Shown here: piece after piece, positions 10,273-22,010 of the stretch
Position numbering within the stretch: position 1 is the stretch's first letter
Layout: every line of letters starts with the position of its first letter
Origin: Sabellastarte sp. h YS-2021
Taxonomy: Eukaryota; Annelida; Polychaeta; Sabellida; Sabellidae
DNA: 64,000 bases
Assembly (NCBI GenBank): GCA_964017235.1
Contig: OZ024928.1
Coordinates: 149,692,881 to 149,756,880 of the forward strand
Direction: 5' to 3'
Notes under the pieces: generated by a model
What the model was told of the DNA's origin: nothing
Seen by the model: only the letters and a program-made list of their open reading frames with translations
The model's database searches: none
Translations under genes and position numbers: made by a program

Positions 10273-11944
10273 TCACTCACAGGCTTCCTCGTATCCACGC
10301 TTGGCTACCTTTTCAGGGTCGGCACCTTTCCTGATCTGAGATTTGACCTTCCTAAAGGTTGACTTCAAACTATGTTGGCACTTTTCCAGAGTGGAATTGC
10401 AGGAAGAAGTCTTGGCAAAGGTGGTAGTAAAGTTAAGCATGGAGATGTTCTGTCTCGCCTGGTGTTCCAATTCCTTGAGAATTGGTAGGGGAACCTTTCC
10501 CATAGGGGCCTCAGAGGGCTTAGGAGAAATACAGATCTTGGCAAAGTCTGTATTAAGTTCTTGCATCTTGTCCTTGTAACAAGGTTGTCCCACCTTGTAC
10601 CACTTGGCAGTGGAGGGAGGAGCTCTGAGGTATTTACCTGCTTGAAAGTCTTGATTAAACTTATCAAAGGCGTCTTTGATAATGGAGTTCACAGGCAGCA
10701 TAGATGAAGGGCCTCTTGGCCTGAGCTCCTGCCTGCCTTTCTCATCGTCAAGGCCCATGACCACAGTTGAAGACCTGGGTAAGGAGTCCCTAGGGTCTGG
10801 AAGTTTGAGGATACACCTGAAGGTATCCACCTCCTCTGCATACTGAGGGGGGATGTCAGACAGAGCTACTTCCCTGTAGTAAGGAGGATCTGCGTCATGT
10901 TGAGGATGGTCTTGATCAGAGTAGGTCTTCCTAGAAGGTTTTGGAGACCTATGTCTGGCCTCAGGGGACTGATCCTCCTCTGAGGAAGAAGGTAAATATC
11001 TGGACCTAGATTTGTGTTTAGATTTATCAGGACCTTTCTTGGCTCTGCTAGGTGCAGGCCGAGGTTCATCAGAATGATCAGAGTAGTGGTCCGAGGCAGA
11101 GCTCGGGCCACAACATACTGTTTGAAAGAGTGAGAAGATTTCTTTGGTTGAGCCGAGGGCAACCTCGAGGGTTCCTCGACAGAACTAACATTGATACCCG
11201 AGGCATCATCGACGCGACTATGACAGTCGAGACGAGGAGGTAAGGCTGGGCCATAATCAATGTCCATCGACTAGACTGTATTGGTACTCGGGTGGGTCCA
11301 GACGAGTATTAGATGGGCCAGGTTTTGAGGCCGAAGCGGAGGTCTGATCTACCTCCAGAAGAAGTTTTACTGAGAGATTTCTGAAAATCTTCTCGAAGGG
11401 ACTTCATTGCCTCTAAAATATTTGCCTGGAAAGCATCCACCTTTTGATCTAGTTGAATGTCTAGCCAAGATCCCACGGACTTCTCGAGCTTTGTTTCTAA
11501 TTTCTGCTGTAAAGCAGTACCTGGAGTTGGTGGGACAGTTTTAGCTGGAGTTTTCAATGATAAAGCCTCAAAGGCAAGAGCTTGAGGGCGAGGCGGGGAA
11601 GTAACAAGATGGTCAGTAGCACTCTCAAGGTCTGCTTGTGAGCCCGCAAAGGATTCAACAGAATTATCGCCCAATAAATCTACTTCTTGATCATTTTTGT
11701 CAGCTTTCTTATCAGGTTTCTTTACATATCTCTTCCTATGTGTGATCTTAGTTAACTGTTCTTCCGTAAAGGAAGCACAAATATCACAAGGGGAGATGAA
11801 AGTGACACAGGGATCATCTCCCTTGCCTGCCTCTCTGCAGGTAGGACAGTAAGTATGAGTGTCGAAAGCATGACAGAAATGATGGCATTTAGATGCACGG
11901 GGTTTGTCTTTATTGGATTGATGAGAAGACATGTTCAAACGCAA
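10273..11944 (-). pseudogene. Gag-like protein of DIRS-1, frameshifted
   Basis: The N-terminal block begins near 11944 with a Cys/His-rich module: KCHHFCHAFDTHTYCPTCRE then SPCDICASF. Equivalent modules open the gag of the other two DIRS copies in the window (IFDGHAFCARCRERG and TIDGHDKCPRCREK). It continues with a Lys-rich linker and an amphipathic segment (KLEKSVGSWLDIQLDQKVDAF) to about 11309. The frame then changes twice; the last block (10830-10273) has PSTAKWYKVGQPCYKDKM and a helical, basic C-terminus. DIRS ORF1 is thought to package element RNA. The start ATG at 11944 or the nearby second Met codon are both possible. Confidence 0.7.
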
Positions 11945-12313
11945 TAAAAGAGGTGGACCCGATCACATGAAGAAACTAGCCCAGGCGAAAACTCACAAGA
12001 ATAAAAGAAAAAGTACTTATCCGACTGGACGGAAAGTTATGCAAAACGTGCTTTGGTAATTAATAAACAAAATGGCTGAAAATAGACATCCAACAATATA
12101 AATGAACTGAGATAGAAGTAGAAAACGGCACAAAATATTCCAATATGGCGGCGGCCAACGAGAAAGGAGAAGACAAATGGGGTAGGTCACGTGACGACAA
12201 CCTGAGGCTACGGTCACAAAAAATGTCTTTTTTTCTTGGATGTTGGCCGAACCTGTCGGCCATCCAAGAACAGCATTCAGTCCCACATGGTAAGCTATTG
12301 TAGCGTAATAAAA

Positions 12314-12886
12314 GCAATACTTTTTAAGTTATAAGTGATTTTCTCAACAGTGATAACCTAAAAGTAGCTATTACTCAGCTATGCCATGAACTACAGCTCA
12401 GAAATTTTACTGTTTTAGCTGACCCAAAAGTAGCTGGATAACTTATTTACACAAAATGCTCTGAATGCAATACTTTTCGAGTTATACATGATTTGGCATT
12501 GAGTAAGAACCTCAAAGTAGCCATTACTCAGCTATGCAATGAGCCACAGGTCTTGAATTTTACTATGTTATAGCTGACCCCAAATTAGGTGAATAACATA
12601 TTGAAACAAGCATTCTGACGCATGCATTTATCTCCCGCCGTATAAATCAGATGTACTAAAGATAGTGGACTATAAATTTTCTTGTGAGATGGAGGCACAT
12701 GTAGAAGTGACAAGTTTAATGTTTGATTTAATACTTTTAAAGACAAAAGGCATTTACTCATTTTAGTAGCTATTACTCTGCCATCCAAAGAGCTACAGTT
12801 CTGCAACTTCACTATGTGGTAGATCGCCCAGAAGTAGGTGAAGGACTTACTTAGAAGAAATTGTCTATGTCCAATACTTTTAAAGA
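12314..12886. repeat. Satellite array between DIRS-1 and element C1
   Basis: Begins with the remainder of the 155 bp monomer cut by DIRS-1 and passes near 12620 into the 140 bp variant with GTGGTAGATCGCCC. The array stops inside a monomer after CTTTTAAAGA at 12886 and resumes with TAAAAGACATTTAC at 16661. Confidence 0.8.
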
Positions 12887-13259
12887 CAAGACCACTGCCG
12901 CGGTGTGTATCTCCCGCCGATCATTAAAGGGGAAGAAATACCTTTTCCGAGATATTCACAATTTTTCATTTTCCGCTAAAATCTAAGATGGCTGCCAAAA
13001 GTGGGCAAAAATGAAATTTTTCCCCTAGGTACAGAATACGGTTGTACTACCCTGTGGGTGAAAAAGTTTGTTCCAAATCACTCTATCTTATACAGTTTTA
13101 AAGATATTCACACTTTTTCATTTTCCGCTAAAATCAAAGATGGCGGCCAAAAGTGGCGAAAATTGAAATTTTTGCCCTTTGTATAAGTTACTCTTGTACT
13201 ACCCTGCGGGTCAAATCGCTGTATCTCGTACGGCTTTCAAGATATTCACACTTTCTCAT

Positions 13260-14197
13260 TTACTTTTAGAGATAATTCGCATTTACTCATTTTGAGGTGA
13301 GTAATTAGCTATGGGTCTGAAATTTCACCATGTGAAAGCTTTTCCAAAAGTAGGTGAATGAGTTATTTGAGAAAAATTGGCTATCTGCAATACTTTTAAG
13401 AGATAATTTCCATTTACTCATATTGAGTATGCGAGTAATTATCTACGGGTCTGAAACTTCGCCATGTGAAAGCTCTCCCACAACTAGATGAAGGAGTTAT
13501 TTGAGAAAAATTGGCATCCGCAATACTTTTAGAGATAATTAGCATTTACTCATTTTGAGTAGGTGAATAATTAGGTACAGGTCTGAAACTTCACCAAGTG
13601 AAAGCTCTCCCAAAAGTAGGTGAACGAGTTATTTGACAAAAATTGGCCATCTGCAATAGTTTTAGAGATAATTAGCATTTACTCATTTTGAGTAGGTGAA
13701 TAATTAGCTACGGGTCTGAAACTTCAAGTGAAAGCTCTCCCAAAAGTAGGTGAGTTATTTGAGAAAAATTGGCTATCCGCAATACTTTTTAAGAGATAAT
13801 TCGCATTTACTCATTTTGAGTAGGGGAGTAATTACCTATGGGTCTGAAACTTCACCATGTGAAAGCTCTTCCAAAAGTAGGTGAATTGAGTTATTGAGAA
13901 AAATTGGCTATCCGCAATACTTTTAGGAGATAATTCGCATTTACTCATTTTGAGTAGGTGAGTAATTATCTACGGGTCTGAAACTTCACCATGTAAAAGC
14001 TCTCTCAAAAGTAGGTGAATGAGTTATTTGAGAGAAATTGGCTATCTGCAATACTTTTAGAGATAATTCGCATTTACTCATTTTGAGTAGGTGAGTAATT
14101 ACCTACAGGTGTGGAACTTCATCATGTGAAAGCTCTGCCAAAAGTAGATGAATGAGATTTCATAAAAATTGGGTATCCGCAATACTTTTACAGATAA
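13260..14197. repeat. 133 bp satellite array of element C1
   Basis: About seven monomers with GAGTAGGTGAGTAATTA, CTGAAACTTCACCATGTGAA and AAAGTAGGTGAATGAGTTA. The same array occurs in C2 (21110-22010), where spacing is 133 bp, and in C3 (51040-51510). Confidence 0.88.
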
Positions 14198-16075
14198 CTA
14201 GAGATTGCGTCTCGACGCAGTGTATCCCCGGACGGGACATAGTTAAGGCGTGAATATGTCGGTCTTGAGCCTGTTTCCTGGAGCACCAGGTCAGGATTCT
14301 CCATAGTACCAGATTACTCCCAAAAGCTAATCACTAGTTCTTTCACTTATATCTGTCTTTAAAAATTACATTTCATGGATCCAGAAGATCCATATAGTGA
14401 TCCGGATCACTTCCAAAATTCAATCATTTCATCCTTTTACCTTTTCAGACATATTCTAAAAATTTCATCAAAATACGTCCATAAGTTTTTTAGTTATCTT
14501 GTACACAAACACATCTGGCAGCCTGGATCCCCATGATCCAGACAGTGATCCAGATTACTCCCAACAACTAATCACTTGTTGTTTGTCCCATTTAAGACAT
14601 TTCCTGAAAATTTCATAAAAATCCATGAATGACTTTTTGAGCTATTTGTCTTTAAGAATTATATTTCTTGGATCCAGAAGATCCAGATAGTGGTCCAGAT
14701 CACTCGCAAAATTGAATCATTTCTTCCTTTTACCACTTCTTCCTTTTACCATTTGTAACATATCCTAAAAATATCAAAGTCCATCCCAAGATTATGTGGC
14801 AGCCTGGATCCAGATGATCCAGACAGTGATCCAGATCACTCCAAAAATTTAATCACTTGTTCCTTGTACGATTTAGGCCATTTGTTGAAACAATCCATCC
14901 ATAACTTTTTGCGGTATCTGTCTTTAAAAATTACATTTCATGGATCCAGAAGATCAATATAGCAATCCGGATCACTTCCAAAATTCAATCATTTCATCCT
15001 TTTACCTTTTCAGACATTTCCTGAAAATTTCATCAAAATCCGTCCATAAGTTTTTGAGCTATATTGTACAGTGTACACAAACACATCTGGCAGCCTGGAT
15101 CCGGATGATCCAGATCACTCCCAAAATCTAATCACTTGTTCCTCGTCCCATTAAGGACATTTCCTGAAAATTTCATCAAAATGCACCCATAAGTTTTTGA
15201 GTTATCTTTAAAAATTAAATTTCATGGATCCAGAAGATCCAGACAGTGATCCGGATCACTCCCAAAATTTAATCATATCTTACTTTTACCATTTTGGACA
15301 TATCCTGAAAATTTTATCAAAATCCATCTGTCAGTTTTTGAGTTATCTTGTTGACAAACAAACAAACAAATAGAGGGCCAAAAATGACCCTCGGTCAGGT
15401 ACTTTAGCGGTCAGTGGATGACCTTAAATAAAGATCTGTAACCGGTAAGCCTGGATGCTGGTACTCCATCATGTACTCAACCTCCAAAGCCATTTTCAAT
15501 AGTTTCCATGCAATATAGTCAGCATTGGTCAGGTACTTTGGCGGTCAGTTGATGACCTTAAATGAAGATCTGTAACCAGTAAGCCTGGATGGTAGAAGTC
15601 CATCATGTACTCAACCTCCAAAGCCATTTTCAATAGTTTCCATGCAATATAGTCAGCATTAAGTGTGAAAATATCTCCAAAAAGGCCAAAAATGACCCTC
15701 GGTCAGGTACTTTGGCGGTCAGTGGATGACCTTCAATGAAGTGCTTCAAGGTCAATTTTCTGCATGCTTACAGAGGACATATATATGTATTATATATACC
15801 AGCCATAGGATGATCCGACTTTCTGTATAGAACTGGGCCAAAAAGTGAAAAAATGGCCAAAATCTGACCTTTAAGAGGCCACCAGTGACCTTGAGATTGA
15901 AGGTCAAGGTCACAAAACAATAGCGTTCGTGGCATTGCCCATATATACCCACATACCAAATTTGAAAGTTCTAACTAAAATATTTTTTAAGTTATCGCGT
16001 CCAAAAGGAAATCTCTGCGGCGGCGGCCTGACTGTACTGAATCCCAAGTATCCCTGACTTTCGTCTGGGGATACA
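14198..16075 (-). mobile_element. Non-autonomous Helitron2-like element A1, nested in C1
   Basis: Left end CTAGAGATTGCGTCTCGAC with a GCGTC/GACGC stem, then the subterminal repeat GTGTATCCCCGG. Right end: an 11 bp stem around a TTTC loop (arms GTATCCCTGAC and GTCTGGGGATAC, one bulge), ending in AA. The flanks AGATAA and TTAGCATTTACTC rejoin to the uninterrupted 133 bp monomer, which fixes the borders almost to the base. The interior holds diverged tandem copies with AGATCCAGATAGTGATCC spacing (14370-15360), then AAGGTCA-rich sequence. The end near 15970-16060 (CGCGTCC, GCGGCGGCGG) is shared with the right ends at 29386 and 30090. Confidence 0.82.
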
Positions 16076-16660
16076 ATTAGCATTTACTCATTTTGCTCTT
16101 ATGGTTTGTGAGATATTTGTGATTTTTCACATTTTCACTAAAAGTAGCAATGAAGTAGTCATTACTCACTTGTACATTGAGCAACAGTGAAATTTCAATA
16201 TGTTACAGTTCACAAAAAAGTAGATCAACAACATATTTGACAGAAATTGTGTAGCTGCAATACTTTTGAAGATATAAGCCATTTACTCATTATTGTTATC
16301 ATTAAAAATTGACAAAGTAGCTATTACTCACTTAGCTATGGACATACACTTCCAAATTACTGACCATGTTGTAGCTGTGGAGAAAGTAGCTGAACAACAT
16401 ATTGCAACAAAATACTCTAAATGCAATAGTTTGAGAGTTATAAGCCATATAATTATATTACGTAAAAGTGCTATTACTCACTCAAAAGTATGCCAAAGTT
16501 CACCAAACCCAAAAAATTTTGAAGAGCGTAAAAATTCATTAGGACAAGTAATTTACCAAAATGTGTAACTGTAGTAGTGTCAGAGAAAACTGCGTGACCC
16601 ACGCACGCACGCACATGTTGCAAATTATAATCTCCCGCCGGCGAGCCGGGCGGGAGATAA

Positions 16661-17815
16661 TAAAAGACATTTACTCATTTAAGTACCTGTTACTCAGCTG
16701 TGCAAAGAGCTATAGTTGTGCAACTTCACTATGTGGTAGATCACCCAATAGTAGGTGAACAACTTATTTAGAAGAAATTGCCTATCTGCAATACTTTTAG
16801 AGATAAAAGACATTTACTCATTTTAGCAGGTATATGACTCAGCTATGCAAAGAGCTATAGATGTGCAACTTCACTGTGTGGTAGATCACCCAAAAGGTGG
16901 ATCAGTTATTGAGAAGAATTTGACTTTTCATAACACTTTTAGAGATAAAAGACATTTCATCATTTTAGTAGCTGTTACTCAGCTATGGAAAGAGCTATAG
17001 TTCTGCAACGTAACTATGTGGTAGATCACCCAAAAGTAGGTGAATGACTTATTTAGAAGAAATTGCGTGTATGCAACACTTTTACAGATTTACATTTACT
17101 CATTTTAGTGGCTATGACTGAGCTATGCAAAGAGCTATAGATCTGAAACTTCACTATTAGGTAGATCACCCAAAAGTAGGTGAATGACTTTAGAAGAAAT
17201 TGCCTATCTGTAATACTTTTAGAGATAAAAGACATTTAGTCATTTTAGTAGCTATTACTCAGCTATCCAAAGAGCTATAGATCTGAAACTTCACCGTGTG
17301 GTAGATCATCCAAAAGTAGGTGAATGACTTATTTAGAAGAAATTGCGTGTATGCAACACTTTTACAGATTTACATTTACTCATTTTAGTGGCTATGACTG
17401 AGCTATGCAAAGAGCTATAGATCTGAAACTTCACTATTAGGTAGATCACCCAAAAGTAGGTGAATGACTTTAGAAGAAATTGCCTATCTGTAATACTTTT
17501 AGAGATAAAAGACATTTAGTCATTTTAGTAGCTATAACTCAGCTATCCAAAGAGCTATAGATCTGAAACTTCACCGTGTGGTAGATCATCCAAAAGTAGG
17601 TGAATGACTTATTTAGAAGAAATTGCCTACCTGTAATACTTTTAGAGATAAGACATTTCCTCATTTTAGTAGCTATTACTAAGTATCCAAAGAGCTATAG
17701 ATCTGCAACTTCACTATGTGGTAGATCACCCAAAAGTAGGTGAATGACTTATTTAGAAGAAATTGCCAACCTATAATACTTTTAGAGATAAAAGACATTT
17801 ACTCATTTTAGTTAC
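16661..17815. repeat. 140 bp satellite array with a 280 bp higher-order repeat
   Basis: GTAGATCACCC recurs at 16736, 16881, 17021, 17161, 17301, 17441, 17581 and 17721. Monomers 17161+17301 and 17441+17581 form a dimer repeat of 280 bp that is nearly identical over about 310 bp (one difference seen near 17535). The neighbouring monomers are clearly more diverged. Confidence 0.9.
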
Positions 17816-17881
17816 ACTTAGCTATTGACCTAGATCTGCAAAAGCAACAAAAATATAAAGGACACATGAAAGTAAGCTTAT

Positions 17882-19128
17882 CAAAATAGCATCAGAGATG
17901 CCCGTACCCCACAGCCTGGGGAAATATTTTTCAACGCCATGAGATATAGAAGTAGTATAACAGTACAAAGTTCAAGATACTTTCAGAGCAGTGTCGGTTA
18001 TATTAAGGTCCAAATAATGCTTAAGTAGAGAAAATAATATCTAAGGAAAAGAAATGTATGTAAAGATGAAGTATTAAAACAATTCAATAATAAAATGACA
18101 GCACTTAGCAGTAAACCAAAAATGGCCGAATTATAGTTTGGATGTTTTGAATATTACCCATACATACAGAAGTGGCAATACATTCAATGAATGCTTATGT
18201 GTGGTGATGGAGAAAAGCCTGTGGCTCACTTGATGAAATTCCATCAGTTACAATGGGAACTTGCAAAAGGAAATTCTTAATGAATTCTAATATGACTTGA
18301 ACAGTGCTTAATCTGCATCAACAGACAGACCCAAAGGTGCAACAAGATTTTAAAGGTCAATACAGCAAGGTCAAAGGTCAATCAGTATCACACCATGACG
18401 TGGCACACCTAAAACCCTCAACCAATGTCCCTACCAAGTATAAACTTGCTACACCTTACAGTCTCTGAGATATAGCCTGGACAGGATTTTATAGGTCAAG
18501 GTCACTACAGCAAGGTCAAAGGTCAAATCAAGGTCACACTATGACATAGCACACCTACACCCCCTAACCAATGTCCCTATGAAGTATCAACTTCCTACAC
18601 CTTACGGTTTCCAAGATATAGCCCGGACCAGGTTTTATAGGTCAAGTTCACTACAGCAAGGTCAAAGGTCAAATCAAGGTCACCATGATGCTGCACACCT
18701 ACTACCCCCAACCAATGTCCTCACCAAATATCAGCTTCCTACACCTTACGGTTTCTGAGATATAGCCCGGACAAGATTTTATAGGTCAAGGTCACTACGG
18801 CAAGGTCAAATCAAGGTCAGACCATGACATTGCACACCTACAACCCCTAACTAATGTCCCTGCCAAGTATCAACTTCCTACACCTTATGGTTGCCGAGAT
18901 ATAGCCCGGACAAGATTTTCAAACTCAAGGTCACTACGGCAAGGTCAAAGGTCAAATCAAGGTCAGACCATGATGTTGCACACCTACACCCCCCAACCAA
19001 TGTCCCTGCGAAGTATGAACTTCCTACACCTTATGGTTTCTGAGATACAGCCCGGACAAACTAGTTCCCGCCACCCACCCGCCCATCCAGACACCATGGG
19101 TGAAAACAATACCCTGACATGTGGGGTA
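17882..19128 (-). mobile_element. Non-autonomous Helitron2-like element F1
   Basis: Left end CAAAATAGCATCAGAGATGC with a GCATC/GATGC stem, then the subterminal repeat GTACCCCACAG. Right end CATGTGGGGTAA carries the inverted copy. The body contains the roughly 145 bp AGGTCA-rich array. A second copy of the left end (F2) lies at about 48019. Satellite monomer sequence continues after the right end (AACTAGATGAATAAC). Confidence 0.68.
18340..19060. repeat. AGGTCA-rich satellite, about 145 bp period
   Basis: Five monomers (ACCAATGTCC near 18421, 18567, 18711, 18849 and 18996). Each holds several AGGTCA half-sites, among them AGGTCAAAGGTCA (for example 18513-18525), the arrangement called DR1, and TCAAGGTCA. 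Further copies: 48430-48687, 57230-57366 and 58378-58640. Confidence 0.88.
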
Positions 19129-19275
19129 AAAAACTAGATGAATAACAAATGAAAAGATTTGCCTAACTTTAATACTTGTGAAGGTATTTGACATTTATTT
19201 CCATCATCATTTTGCTACAAATAAGACAAGACCACTACGTGGTATGATCTCCCGCCGCACTACATCAAAAAGTAG

Positions 19276-20175
19276 GTGAACATATTTGACCTAGCATGGG
19301 GATTAACAACACACAAAGCACAGGGTAGTACATACAGCAAAATGGTCGCAGATATGATGAAACCATCAAACTTGAAATGTGTTCCTCAAGGACTAATTTA
19401 CACTATGCTAAGTAGAGCCAAAACAAGTAGGGGAATAAAAATCTGCAATTTTAACCCAAGCCATATAAAAGTAAACGCAGGTGCTCTTGAAGAAATGAAA
19501 CGGATGGAAGCTGAATCTAAATTACAATGGATTTCTCCAATTGAAAAAATAGCAAGGGAAAATGCCTTTCTTTTGGGTTGCCTAAATATAAGATCTCTGA
19601 AAATGCATCTACAAGATTTAAAGAGTGATCCATCAGTTAAACTGTTAGATGCTATATGTTTAACGGAAACACATATTTCTAAAATAGCATCACACAAGAA
19701 ATTTGAAATGGATAATTACATATTAACGTGTAGTAAGTCAGTTCATGGTACAGGTATTTATGTCAAACGGGACACCAAATGTTGTGAGAAGAAATTCCAT
19801 GCAATTAACATAGAATGTACATGTGTGATAATCGAAGCGATAGAAGTAATCTTTGCTCTAGTGACTGTTTACAGATCTCCTAAAGACAACATAAAAACTT
19901 TTTTGGAAGAAGTTGAAAAGCTTATAGTGCAATTGAAAGAAGATATGTATGAGATAACCATTTGTGGTGACTTTAACTTTGATTTATATAATCTTAATAA
20001 AGCTACATCACTTTTGCAGAGGTATTCTTTGAAGCAATACATAAGTGAACCAAGTCATATATGTGGTGGTATTCTTGACCTTGTGTCTGCAACCGAAAGT
20101 TTAAAATTAACAACAAGTCAAATGCCGCTTTACTACAGTGACCACCAATTTATTTTCTTCTCTGTATCTATATAG
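19276..20175 (+). pseudogene. Helentron helicase-endonuclease C-terminal fragment
   Basis: An uninterrupted 299-codon frame without a normal start: it opens inside satellite sequence (GTG at 19276) and becomes protein-like at FDLAWGLTTHKAQGSTY, motif V of Pif1-type helicases. Motif VI follows as YTMLSRAKTSRG. After a linker, an APE-type endonuclease begins: NIRSL, LTETHI (catalytic glutamate), GDFNFDLYN and YSDHQ, so all key residues of this fold are present. A helicase fused to such an endonuclease is the signature of Helentron-type rolling-circle transposons. The Rep domain and helicase motifs I-IV are missing. The frame is free of stops to the natural-looking end at 20175, which suggests recent loss. 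Confidence 0.85.
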
Positions 20176-21110
20176 ATGTATATGTATGTATTTTCTTAAT
20201 ATTACACAGTAATCATTTAATATTGATAGAACGATTGATTTAATGTACAAGCAACATTTACAGTTTCGTTATAATTAGTTTGAAATGTAATGTCACAAAT
20301 AAATAATTGTTGACACTATCAATGTTTTGCAGGTTCTATACACGATACAATTAAATATCGTCAGTAAAAGCAAATTACAATAAAAGGCAATTAGCAATAG
20401 AGAATGAAACTTGTAAAAAGAAGAATCGGTTGCGTACACATCAAAGATGTTTGTTATTGAAATTAGAAATGTATTGTTCAGGACAATCATATTAACTTTA
20501 AGATGAAATCCAATAACATGAAAAGATTCCCTGCGTATGCTAAATAATGAAGAATAATAATAAATCTAATTATCATGGGCTTCAGCAATAGCTGTATTAA
20601 GTAATGTGCATTTCATAAGTTTCTCTTTGTGGTTTAGTACTAATGAAATGGTTGAAAGATAAAAAGGAAATCAGTCAAAGTAATAATGGTTAATGACAGG
20701 AACATTTTTGAAATATCAAAACGATGTACTTGATCAATAGGTTTGTGCTATTTACTAAAAATTTACATTTCATAGTTGTTTTTAATGTTTTAATGTACTA
20801 ATAAAATGTTTTTTTTTTGTACATTGTCTTTCTTTTGTCACAAAGTCATTTATACATTCCATTACTCACAGCATGGAATGTATACATTCAATAGTTCTGG
20901 CAACTGAATGTACACATTCAATGGCAAATCAAAGCATATACCCATTCAATGATTTGGCCATCGAATGGCCACATTCCAGAGTTAGAGCCACTGAATGTAC
21001 ATATTCCGCAGTTATGTACATGTAAGATATGCACTAAAAAGGTTTGGATATCTTCATTCCACCTCAAAGAAGGGGCCCAAGGTCTTACCCTTACCCTGTG
21101 CTTTTCCACA
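20176..21110. other. AT-rich sequence with palindromes downstream of the helicase-endonuclease fragment
   Basis: No second coding region. From about 20850 to 21010 there is a cluster of palindromes, for example ACATTCCAT/ATGGAATGT (9 bp arms around 20855-20885) and repeats of TGAATGTACACATTCA. They may be the 3' end of the element that supplied the coding fragment. Satellite resumes near 21110. Confidence 0.5.
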
Positions 21111-22010
21111 GGTTGGTTTAAAGCTCTCCCAAAAGTAGGTGAATGAGTTGAGAAAAATCGGCCATCTGCAATACTTCTAGAGATAATTCTCATATACTCA
21201 GTAGGCGAGTAATTAGCTATGGGTGTGAAACTTCACTATGTGAAGGCCCTTGCAAAAGTAGGTGGATGAGTTATTTGAGAAAAAATTGGCTATCTGCAAT
21301 ACTTTTCAGAGATAATTCGCATTTACTCATTTTGAGTAGGTGAGTAATTAGCTATGGGTGTGACACTTCACCAAGTGAAAGCTCTCCCAAAAGTAGGTGA
21401 ATGAGTTATTTGAGAAAAATTGGCTATCTGCAATACTTTTAGAGATAATTCGCATTTACTCATTTTGAGTAGGTGAGTAATTAGCTATGAGTGTGAAACT
21501 TCACCAAGTGAAAGCTCTCCCAAAAGTAGGTGAATGAGTTATTTGAGAAAAATTGGGTATCTGCAATACTTTTAGAAATAATTCGCATTTACTCATTTTG
21601 AGTAGGTGAGTAATTAGCTATGGGTGTGAAACTTCACCATGTGAAAGCTCTTCCAAAAGTAGGTGAATGAGTTATTTGAGAAAAATTGGCTATCTGCAAT
21701 ACTTTTAGCAATAATTCGCATTTACTCATTTTCAGTACGTGAGTAATTAGCTATGGGTCTGAAACTTCACAATGTGAAAGCTCTCCCAATGGTAGGTGAA
21801 TGAGTTATTTGAGAAAAATTGGCTAAGAGCAATACTTTTAAAGAGATAATTCGCATTTACTCATTTTGAGTAGTTGAGTAACTAGCTACGCGTCTGAAAC
21901 TTCACCAAGTGAAAGCTCTCCCAAAAGTAGGTGAATGAGTTATTTGAGAAAAATTGGCTACCTGCAATACTTTTAGAGATAATTCCCATTTACTCATTTT
22001 GAGTAGGTAA
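21110..22010. repeat. 133 bp satellite array of element C2
   Basis: Six to seven monomers; AGGTGAATG recurs at 21395, 21528 and 21661. Sequence agrees closely with the array of C1 and C3. Confidence 0.9.

Larger units (their letters stand above)
2246..12313 (-). mobile_element. DIRS-like tyrosine-recombinase retrotransposon (DIRS-1 copy)
   Basis: Bounded by 40 bp inverted terminal repeats at 2246-2285 and 12274-12313 that differ at two positions and contain CTTACCATGTGGGACTGAAT. The order on the minus strand is gag (11944 to 10273), RT, RNase H, linker and tyrosine recombinase (5942 to about 2870). This order and the inverted termini are hallmarks of the DIRS order, which integrates through a tyrosine recombinase and makes no target duplication; none is seen. 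The coding part carries nonsense and frameshift changes, and about 3.9 kb of foreign satellite-bearing sequence lies between gag and RT, so the copy is dead. Confidence 0.88.
12887..16660 (-). mobile_element. Non-autonomous Helitron2/Helentron-like element C1
   Basis: Left end: CAAGACCACTGCCGCGG (weak stem-loop) followed by the subterminal repeat ATCTCCCGCCG. Right end: a perfect 10 bp stem with arms ATCTCCCGCC and GGCGGGAGAT, ending in AA at 16660. The inverted repeat is therefore terminal on the right and subterminal on the left, the asymmetric arrangement of Helitron2/Helentron elements; by that rule the 3' end is on the left and the element lies on the minus strand. The insertion splits a satellite monomer between A and T. 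Contents: an AAGATGGC-rich block (12930-13260), a 133 bp array, nested element A1 and a partial 166 bp array. No protein is encoded. Confidence 0.78.

Noticed and set aside
19276-20175. Host helicase gene
   Set aside because: The helicase starts abruptly within satellite sequence at motif V and is fused to a LINE-type endonuclease, as in Helentron transposons.
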